Part shown: one piece after another, positions 17,130-22,411 of the stretch | How positions within the stretch are numbered: the first letter of the stretch is position 1 | Layout of the letters: every line of letters begins with the position of its first letter | DNA from: Pseudomonadota bacterium | GTDB lineage: Bacteria > Pseudomonadota > Gammaproteobacteria > Steroidobacterales > Steroidobacteraceae | Reading direction: 5' to 3' | Assembly: GCA_023433705.1 (NCBI GenBank) | Contig: JAEYUC010000012.1 | Span: 1 to 22,411 of the forward strand | DNA length: 22,411 nt | Notes under the pieces: model-generated | What the model saw: only the letters and a program-made list of their open reading frames with translations | Database searches by the model: none | What the model was told of the DNA's origin: nothing | Made by a program: the position numbers and the translations under genes

Positions 17130-17680
17130 GAGGTCACCGTCGCTTTCGCGGTCGAAAGACTGCTGCCGAGGCCCGGCGTCACGTCGCGGACGTTGTCGTT
17201 GCCGACCTTGGACGAACAAATGCGAATCCGTTGGTTGCTCAGCAGTGTCGTCGTCGTCCCGTTGCGCGCCAGGCCATCCGACGAAAAGGTCATCCGGTCG
17301 CCCGTCAGCGTCGAGGTGACGCGCAGCGTGTTGCCGTACGCCGGAATTTCTCCGCGCCGGACCACTTCACCCGCGGCATTGCGGACGATCCAGAAGCGCC
17401 AGTTCGCGGCCGAACCCGAGCAGGTCGTGGCGTTCACGGCACCGGCCCGGCAGAAAGTCATCGTGGAATTGCGGGTAATGGCTTCGGATCGCGCCAACTG
17501 CATCGCCATGACGAGGTCATTGGTGTGAGTGACCAGGCGATTCCGGCTGATCATCTTGCTGAACGAGGGGACCGCGACCCCGACGACGATCGCGGCAACG
17601 AAGATCGTCATCATCAATTCGATCAGCGTGAAGCCATGTTGGCGGGCGCGGCGCGCCGACCTGTTCTGATGTGATGTCAT
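17123..17680 (-). CDS. fimT: GspH/FimT-type minor pseudopilin
   Basis: This is the first gene of the minor-pilin operon, 185 residues. ATG at 17680 gives a short basic leader (RSARRARQHG, cleavage after Gly16) and FTLIEL with Glu21; an upstream open frame would bury this leader. The helix MTIFVAAIVVGVAVPSFSKM is followed by the GspH/FimT signature region NDLVMAMQLARSEAITRNSTMTFC. The globular C terminus contains Cys pairs (FCRAGA, TTCSGS, IRICSS). It is the FimT/FimU-like member of the priming complex. The ribosome binding site is weak (GGGACA about eleven bases upstream). Confidence 0.88.
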   Translation of the reverse strand: MTSHQNRSARRARQHGFTLIELMMTIFVAAIVVGVAVPSFSKMISRNRLVTHTNDLVMAMQLARSEAITRNSTMTFCRAGAVNATTCSGSAANWRFWIVRNAAGEVVRRGEIPAYGNTLRVTSTLTGDRMTFSSDGLARNGTTTTLLSNQRIRICSSKVGNDNVRDVTPGLGSSLSTAKATVTSC

Positions 17681-18109
17681 CGGAGTGTCCCGATCTCCCA
17701 AAAACTCCGGCGTAGCTTCGGGGAAGCGCCCGGGGTGCGCAGCCGGATTCCGACGGGCGGCCGCAAAGCCGGGATCGGCGGTGGCGATACGGCCAATCGG
17801 CTCGAATATGTGAACCCGACCGCCCGGAAGGAAATGTGACGCAAGTCCGGACGGCATTCCGGGCGACTTCTCCGTGAAGTGCCGCGGCGGGGATCAGCGG
17901 CGGCGCACCGCGTGTGTAGTTAGCCGACGCGATCGGAGGTCCGGCCGGAATCCCGGATCGCCTGACCCGCAGGAATGCGGCGGACGTCGAGAAATCGACG
18001 ACGAATGGCGCCATCGCCGGGCAAATCCCGCCAGCGTCCTTGCAATTGCGCTGCGCTGCATCGATATTTCACGCGCGCCTTGCGGCGCCTTTTTTCACGG
18101 AGCCTGCTC
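17681..18109. promoter_or_regulatory. Divergent intergenic region between the pilus operon and lemA
   Basis: I see no gene in these 429 bases. The region must carry the promoter of the pilus operon (minus strand) and probably that of lemA. Two TGTGA pentamers (17809-17813 and 17835-17839, 26 bases apart, same orientation) could be half-sites of a CRP/Vfr/Clp-type regulator, but neither has a TCACA partner at six-base spacing. A TAGTTAG heptamer lies at 17917-17923. No -24/-12 (sigma-54) promoter was found. The string GCAAAGCC (17763-17770) resembles part of a c-di-GMP-I riboswitch, but the rest of that fold is absent. Confidence 0.4.
18075..18095 (+). terminator. Terminator-like hairpin just upstream of lemA
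   Basis: GCGCC, loop TTGC and GGCGC form a five-base-pair GC stem followed by C and six T. It ends a few bases before the lemA ribosome binding site (GGAG, 18099-18102). It could end transcripts entering from the left or act as a leader attenuator. The stem is short, so this is tentative. Confidence 0.4.
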
Positions 18110-18694
18110 ATGGGTTGGGTAATTCTCGGCATCGTCGTCGTCCTGATCTGGTTCGTCATCTCGGTCTACAACCGGCTGGTCGGCGCGCGCAACGGATACA
18201 AGAACGCATTCGCGCAGATCGACGTGCAGCTGACCCGTCGCTACGACCTCATCCCGAATCTCGTCGAGACCGCGAAGGGCTACATGAAGCACGAGCGCGA
18301 GACGCTCGAGGCCGTGATCAAGGCGCGAAACGCCGCCATGTCGGGACTCAAGACGGCCGCCGCGAACCCGGGCGATGCCGCCGCGATGACGCAACTCGCC
18401 GGCGCCGAAGGCGCGCTCGGCGCGACGCTCGGCCGCCTGTTCGCCTTGGCCGAGGCGTACCCCGACCTCAAGGCCAACCAGAACATGATGCAGCTGTCCG
18501 AAGAGCTCACCTCGACGGAAAACAAGGTCGCATTCGCGCGCCAGGCGTACAACGACGCGGTGATGAGCTACAACAACCAGGTGGAAATGTTCCCGGGGAG
18601 CATCGTCGCGGGCATGTTCAATTTCGCGCTCGCGCAGTTGCTCGAGATCTCGAAGCCCGAGGCACGCGAGGCGCCGAAGGTTTCGTTCACCTAG
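18110..18694 (+). CDS. lemA: LemA family protein
   Basis: This membrane-anchored LemA protein has 194 residues, the usual length. ATG at 18110 has GGAG seven bases upstream; a longer in-frame opening has no family similarity. A single N-terminal transmembrane helix (VILGIVVVLIWFVISVYNRLV) is followed by the family hallmark NAFAQIDVQLTRRYDLIPNL (about 33-52), a long helical bundle, and the C-terminal YNDAVMSYNNQVEMFPGSIVAG. The molecular function of LemA proteins is poorly known; they often sit beside TPM-domain or HtpX protease genes, but here the gene stands alone, convergent with the MetX-family gene 25 bases away. Confidence 0.93.
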   Translation: MGWVILGIVVVLIWFVISVYNRLVGARNGYKNAFAQIDVQLTRRYDLIPNLVETAKGYMKHERETLEAVIKARNAAMSGLKTAAANPGDAAAMTQLAGAEGALGATLGRLFALAEAYPDLKANQNMMQLSEELTSTENKVAFARQAYNDAVMSYNNQVEMFPGSIVAGMFNFALAQLLEISKPEAREAPKVSFT

Positions 18695-18711
18695 ACGGGC
18701 GGGCGGCGCCG

Positions 18712-18727
18712 CTGACTAGTTAGTCAG
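18712..18727. repeat. Inverted repeat where lemA and the MetX-family gene converge
   Basis: CTGACTAGTTAGTCAG has six-base arms around AGTT and covers the stop codon of the MetX-family gene. It may be part of a terminator for either gene, though no T run follows. Confidence 0.4.
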
Positions 18728-19904
18728 TCAGGAACCGGCCGATGGCCGCGGCGAACGGCTCGATGTCGACCAGGAACGCGTCGTGGCCTTCGAGCGAAGC
18801 CAGCGGCACGAATTCGGTCCCGGTGCCCGCCGCTTCGAACGCTTCCGCGAGCGCGCTCTGTTCGTTGATCGTGAACAGGATGTCCGATTCCACGCCTATG
18901 ACCAATGCGCGTTCCGCCGCGGCGCGCTTGAGCGCCGTGGCCGGTGAGCCGCCATGCGCGGAAAGATCGAAGCGATCGATGGCGCGCGACAGATAGAGGT
19001 AGCAGTTCGGATCGAATACGGTGACGAACTTGTCGGCCTGCGCGTTGAGATAGTCCTGGATGGCGAATTCGGCCGGAAAGTGCGCCCGGCCCGGTGAAAG
19101 CGCCTGGTAGTAGCGATCGGAAGCCGGCCTGCGGCCGAAGCGATGCTTCCATTCCGCGGCCGAACGATAGGTGAGAGTGCCGAGCTTGCGCGCGATGCGC
19201 ATGCCCGTGATCGGGCGAACGTCACCCGAATACTGGCCATCCTGCCAATCCGGATCCGTGAGGATGGCGTCGCGTTGTGTCGAACGCAGCGCGATCGCAA
19301 ACGGTAGCGCGGCGGGGCTGCCCGAGATGCTGATCACCCGGCGCGCCACCCCGCCGAATTGCGCCGCGAACGCCAGCACCGCCATGCCGCCCAGCGATGC
19401 GCCGACCACCGCCGACAATCTCTCGATGCCCAGCGAGCGGATCGTTTCGTATCCGCCGCGTGCGATGTCCTCGACCGACAGGTCCGGAAACTCGAGGCGA
19501 TACGCGAGTCCCGTCGCCGGATCGATCGACGCCGGCCCCGACGAGCCGAAACAACTGCCGAGCGAATTCACGCAGACGACGAAATAACGGTTGGTGTCGA
19601 TGGCCTTGCCGGGGCCGACCATCTTTTCCCACCAGCCCGGCGCGGGATCCGCGGCCGACGAGGCCGCGTGTGCCGAGGGTGAAAGGCCCGTGAACAGCAG
19701 GATCGCATTGTCCGCGGCCGCATTGAGCTGGCCCCAGGTTTCATATGCGACCTGCCCGCCGCGCAGTTCGCCGCCGCGCCAGAACGGAAACGGATCCGGC
19801 AGGCGTGCGAACTTCGTGGCGGGGCCGATGCTCACGTCAGCGAGCCCGGGTGCGGCAGCCGCGCGCAATCCATACACGAATTGTGGGCGCGGCGATCCGC
19901 TCAC
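18720..19904 (-). CDS. metX: MetX-family acyltransferase, probably serine (or homoserine) O-succinyl/acetyltransferase
   Basis: This alpha/beta-hydrolase acyltransferase has 394 residues. The catalytic triad is visible: Ser170 in VVGASLGGMAV, Asp341 in GVESDILFT, and His374 in LEGHDAFL. The substrate-loop regions read LLFTGLSPSAHA and CVNSLGSCFGSSGPAS. The GTG start at 19904 overlaps the stop codon of the cysteine synthase gene (GTGA), so the two are translated together. Family knowledge: MetX homologs acylate homoserine for methionine synthesis, but a gammaproteobacterial subgroup, including Xanthomonas, acylates serine with succinyl-CoA for cysteine synthesis. Coupling to cysteine synthase, with no methionine gene nearby, makes the serine role more likely here. 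That is an inference; homoserine remains possible. Confidence 0.88.
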   Translation of the reverse strand: MSGSPRPQFVYGLRAAAAPGLADVSIGPATKFARLPDPFPFWRGGELRGGQVAYETWGQLNAAADNAILLFTGLSPSAHAASSAADPAPGWWEKMVGPGKAIDTNRYFVVCVNSLGSCFGSSGPASIDPATGLAYRLEFPDLSVEDIARGGYETIRSLGIERLSAVVGASLGGMAVLAFAAQFGGVARRVISISGSPAALPFAIALRSTQRDAILTDPDWQDGQYSGDVRPITGMRIARKLGTLTYRSAAEWKHRFGRRPASDRYYQALSPGRAHFPAEFAIQDYLNAQADKFVTVFDPNCYLYLSRAIDRFDLSAHGGSPATALKRAAAERALVIGVESDILFTINEQSALAEAFEAAGTGTEFVPLASLEGHDAFLVDIEPFAAAIGRFLTD

Positions 19905-20842
19905 GGCTCGGGATCGCCACCGTCGGCGATGCCTTCGAAGAGTGGGGTAGATAGATAGCGCTCGCCCGTATCGGGCAGCATCGCGAGCGTCACCGAGCCC
20001 GGGCCCGATTCGCGCGCGACCTTGAGCGCCGCGGCGAACGTGCCGCCGCTGGAAATGCCGCAGAAGATGCCTTCGCTCTTCGCGAGCGCGCGCGAGGCTT
20101 CGATCGCTTCGGCGTCCGTGACCGGCACGATGCGGTCCGGCACGTCGCGGTTGAGCACGGCCGGAACGAAGTCGGGCGTCCAGCCCTGGATCTTGTGCGG
20201 CGAGAACGGCTTGCCGCCGAGCAGCTGCGCGGCTTCCGGCTCGGTCGCGATCACCTTCACGTCGGGCCGCGCCAGCTTGATCATTTCGCCGGCGCCGGTG
20301 AGTGTGCCGCCCGTGCCCCAGCCCGTGACGAAGTTGTCGAGACGCTTGCCGACGAAGTCCTGCAGGATCTCAGGGCCGGTGGTGTTGCGGTGATAGGCCG
20401 GGTTGGCCTGGTTCTCGAACTGGCTCGCGAGGAACCAGCCGTGCTTCTGCGCGAGTTCCGCGGCCTTGCGCACCATGCCCTGACCGCGTTCGGCCGCGGG
20501 AGTGAGGATCACCTTCGCACCGAGGTAACGCATGATCTTGCGGCGCTCGATCGAGAAGGACTCGACCATCACCGCCACGAACGGATAACCCTTGGCGGCG
20601 CACACCATCGCGAGAGCGATGCCGGTATTGCCGGAGGTTGCTTCGACCACGGTCTGGCCGGGCTTCAGCGCGCCACTCTTTTCTGCGTCCTCGATGATCG
20701 CGATCGCGAGGCGATCCTTGACCGAAGACAGCGGGTTGAAGAACTCGCACTTCACGTACATCGTCGTTCCCGCGGGCGCGAGGCGGTTTATACGAACGAT
20801 GGGAGTGCGGCCGATGGTGCCTAGAATGTTGTCGTAGATCAT
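19901..20842 (-). CDS. cysK: Cysteine synthase (PLP-dependent O-acylserine sulfhydrylase)
   Basis: This enzyme makes cysteine from an O-acylated serine and sulfide, using pyridoxal phosphate, in the cytoplasm. It has 313 residues from ATG 20842, matching the family. Key features are PLP-lysine Lys42 in LSSVKDR, the substrate loop TSGNTG (69-74), the phosphate-binding GTGGT (176-180), GISSGGT, and C-terminal PDTGERYLST. It overlaps the MetX-family gene by four bases. The usual partner is CysE with O-acetylserine; the fused arrangement here suggests that O-succinylserine or O-acetylserine is supplied by the neighbour. It diverges from rluB, with 86 bases between the starts. Confidence 0.93.
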   Translation of the reverse strand: MIYDNILGTIGRTPIVRINRLAPAGTTMYVKCEFFNPLSSVKDRLAIAIIEDAEKSGALKPGQTVVEATSGNTGIALAMVCAAKGYPFVAVMVESFSIERRKIMRYLGAKVILTPAAERGQGMVRKAAELAQKHGWFLASQFENQANPAYHRNTTGPEILQDFVGKRLDNFVTGWGTGGTLTGAGEMIKLARPDVKVIATEPEAAQLLGGKPFSPHKIQGWTPDFVPAVLNRDVPDRIVPVTDAEAIEASRALAKSEGIFCGISSGGTFAAALKVARESGPGSVTLAMLPDTGERYLSTPLFEGIADGGDPEP

Positions 20843-20888
20843 GGTGCGGGGACTCTAGGCGTGTGACAAAAAGGAGACGAGCCCGGCC

Positions 20889-20919
20889 TTGGCATACCGA
20901 TATAACGGTTGGTTATGCT
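20889..20919 (+). promoter_or_regulatory. Possible rluB promoter
   Basis: TTGGCA (20889-20894) and, after a long 18-19-base spacer, TTATGCT resemble -35 and -10 boxes in an A/T-rich patch otherwise rare here. Transcription would start almost at the ATG, giving a nearly leaderless message. The spacing is not ideal. Confidence 0.3.
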
Positions 20920-20928
20920 CCTTCGCCA

Positions 20929-21696
20929 ATGACTGAACCATCGGCTGAGCGACTGCAGAAATTGTTGTCGGGCGCGGGGCATGGCTCCCGCCGCGGCATC
21001 GAGGAGTGGATCCGCGACGGTCGCGTGACGATCAACGGTCGGCTCGCGGTGCTGGGCGATCGGGCCACGGCCACCGACACGATCTGCCTCGATGGGCGGC
21101 CCCTCGACCTCGGCGGTTCGGCGGAAAGGACCGAAGTGCTGGCGTATCACAAGCCGGTTGGCGAGGTGACGACACGCAGCGACCCGGAAGGCCGACCCAC
21201 GGTGTTCGAAAGGCTCCCGCCCCCCGGCAGTGGCCGCTGGATCGTCGTCGGCCGGCTCGATGTGAATACTTCGGGTCTGCTGCTGTTCACGAACGACGGG
21301 GATCTCGCCCACCGGCTCATGCACCCCTCGACCGAGATCGAGCGCGAATACCGGGTGCGGCTGCGGGGGAAGCCGGCGCCCGAGGTGCTCGAACGGCTGA
21401 GGCGGGGGGTCACTCTCGAGGACGGTCCGGCCCGGTTCGACCGAATCGAGGAGGAGTCCTCGGAAGGCAGCCACTCCTGGTTCCGGGTGTGCCTGCACGA
21501 GGGGCGCAACCGGGAGGTGCGGCGCCTGTTCGAACACGAAGGATTCATGGTCAGCCGATTGGCCCGTATACGGTACGGAAACGTAGTATTGGCCACAGAT
21601 TTGCGCGTCTGCGGTACGCGAGCCCTGGATCCGTTAACAGTGGCCGAGCTGTCCAGACTGGCTGCGGGTGCCGCCAGGACCTCGGCTCCGGCGTAG
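20929..21696 (+). CDS. rluB: 23S rRNA pseudouridine synthase RluB
   Basis: RluB isomerises a uridine (U2605 in E. coli) of 23S rRNA. ATG at 20929 (255 residues) begins directly before the S4 RNA-binding domain (ERLQKLLSGAGHGSRRGIEE, about 6-25; DGRVTINGRL). An upstream in-frame GTG at 20863 would add a basic, unlike extension. The catalytic motif is VGRLDVNTSGLLLFTNDG (Asp in GRLD), followed by HRLMHPSTEIEREYRVRLRG and GRNREVRRLFEHEGFMVSRL, which match RluB more closely than RluE, RluF or RsuA. E. coli RluB has a longer C-terminal tail. The common scpB neighbour is absent. The ribosome binding site is weak. Confidence 0.88.
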   Translation: MTEPSAERLQKLLSGAGHGSRRGIEEWIRDGRVTINGRLAVLGDRATATDTICLDGRPLDLGGSAERTEVLAYHKPVGEVTTRSDPEGRPTVFERLPPPGSGRWIVVGRLDVNTSGLLLFTNDGDLAHRLMHPSTEIEREYRVRLRGKPAPEVLERLRRGVTLEDGPARFDRIEEESSEGSHSWFRVCLHEGRNREVRRLFEHEGFMVSRLARIRYGNVVLATDLRVCGTRALDPLTVAELSRLAAGAARTSAPA

Positions 21697-21832
21697 TTCC
21701 TGCCAGGAGCGAGGCCCCGTTCGCACCGCAGTGCCCGCGTCGTTGAATCGACACCTCTTATATGCGCCTCAGGGTGCCCCGCAGCGCCGCCCCAAGGGCC
21801 CGAAAGTCTTAGCAATTCCCGCGCCAATCCCG

Positions 21833-21861
21833 TTGACACTCCGGGGGGTCGCCACGAGAAT
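21833..21861 (+). promoter_or_regulatory. Promoter of the tRNA-tuf operon
   Basis: A perfect -35 box TTGACA (21833-21838), a 17-base spacer and GAGAAT (21856-21861) lie 20 bases before tRNA-Tyr. The sequence just after, ACGCGGCTC, is a GC-rich discriminator, the feature that makes stable-RNA promoters sensitive to ppGpp. Confidence 0.72.
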
Positions 21862-21880
21862 ACGCGGCTCGTTTTTCCTG

Positions 21881-21966
<86 letters not shown>

Positions 21967-22040
21967 CTTGGTACTCCGGTGGGGCAGGTGAAACGGTGGA
22001 TGTTAGGTGGTTAGTCAGGCGTGAGCCTGGGGCGTCATCG

Positions 22041-22114
<74 letters not shown>

Positions 22115-22118
22115 GAAA

Positions 22119-22194
<76 letters not shown>

Positions 22195-22202
22195 GTTTTC
22201 GC

Positions 22203-22237
22203 AAGCCGTCCTTGGGACGAGTTCGGTTCGGGTTCGG
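22203..22237 (+). other. tRNA-Thr-like relic or mimic in the tuf leader
   Basis: The leader repeats part of the preceding tRNA-Thr. CGTCCTTGG followed by GACGAG matches its anticodon arm with four bases (TAAG) missing, and GGTTC then CGGT recall its T arm. The segment can form a small hairpin (CGTCC / GGACG, 22207-22219) and then holds three GTTCGG units (22221-22237). It cannot fold as a working tRNA. It may be a decayed duplicate or a regulatory structure. Confidence 0.45.
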
Positions 22238-22275
22238 TAGTTAGTAGGCAACAGGTTTTTTCAGAGGTTATCTCC

Positions 22276-22411
22276 GTGTCAAAAGAAAAGTTTGAACGCA
22301 CCAAGCCGCACGTGAACGTCGGCACGATCGGTCACGTCGACCATGGCAAGACCACGTTGACGGCGGCGTTGACGAAGGTGATGGCGGAGACGAACGGCGG
22401 CTCGTTCATGG
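22276..22411 (+). CDS. tuf: Elongation factor Tu, N-terminal part
   Basis: The gene is cut by the window end after 45 residues. It starts at GTG 22276 (a usual tuf start codon) with AGAGGT about seven bases upstream. The protein begins MSKEKFERTKPHVNVGTIGH, and the GTP-binding P-loop GHVDHGKTT (about 19-27) is intact. EF-Tu delivers aminoacyl-tRNA to the ribosome. Its place after tRNA-Tyr, tRNA-Gly and tRNA-Thr is the conserved tufB-type arrangement, in which tRNA and tuf are cut from one transcript; tRNA-Trp, secE and nusG would be expected next. Confidence 0.97.
   Translation, partial: MSKEKFERTKPHVNVGTIGHVDHGKTTLTAALTKVMAETNGGSFM

Noticed and set aside
17761..17800. GCAAAGCC resembling a c-di-GMP-I (GEMM) riboswitch
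   Set aside because: The other conserved parts (the GGCAAACC arm, GAAA tetraloop and its receptor) are absent in order, and it is on the strand opposite the pilus operon.

Overview
This GC-rich window reads as chromosomal DNA of a gammaproteobacterium near the Xanthomonadales, Nevskiales or Steroidobacterales. That is an inference from four things: the tRNA-Tyr/Gly/Thr-tuf order, a fimT-pilV-pilW-pilX-pilY1-pilE minor-pilin operon, a cysteine synthase/MetX-family pair, and several c-di-GMP proteins. I see no insertion sequence, phage gene, integrase or CRISPR array, and gene density and codon style are uniform.

Layout. (1) 1-109 is the tail of an unidentified gene. (2) 322-4860 (+) is an RND efflux pair, a lipoprotein adaptor and an inner-membrane pump, closed by a strong terminator; no outer-membrane channel gene is present. 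(3) 4926-7646 (-) is a large Tat-exported protein of the exo-rhamnogalacturonan lyase (PcRGLX/YetA-like) type. (4) 8023-9312 (+) is a GAF-like plus degenerate EAL protein. It faces a PilZ-domain protein (9421-9729, -) across a shared two-way terminator. (5) 9824-17680 (-) is the type IV pilus minor-pilin and tip-adhesin operon (fimT, pilV, pilW, pilX, pilY1, pilE, in transcription order), followed closely by a secreted endonuclease/exonuclease/phosphatase-fold enzyme with no normal start codon. (6) 18110-18694 (+) is lemA. (7) 18720-20842 (-) is a cysteine synthase gene whose end overlaps a MetX-family acyltransferase, probably one cysteine-synthesis unit. (8) 20929-21696 (+) is rluB. (9) 21833 to the window end (+) is a strong promoter, tRNA-Tyr, tRNA-Gly, tRNA-Thr and the start of tuf.

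How the parts fit. The pilus operon makes the priming complex and tip adhesin of type IV pili. The neighbouring EAL-type protein has EVL in place of EAL and lacks a catalytic glutamate, so it looks like a c-di-GMP sensor rather than an enzyme. With the adjacent PilZ protein it recalls the FimX-PilZ control of pilus assembly. The cysteine synthase and MetX-family genes are translationally coupled, which fits activation of serine by acylation followed by sulfhydrylation to cysteine.

I found no clearly new system. The best leads are the EVL-type EAL/PilZ pair beside the pilus operon, the secreted nuclease at the end of that operon, a tRNA-Thr-like relic in the tuf leader, and a heptamer (TAGTTAG) that recurs only at gene boundaries.
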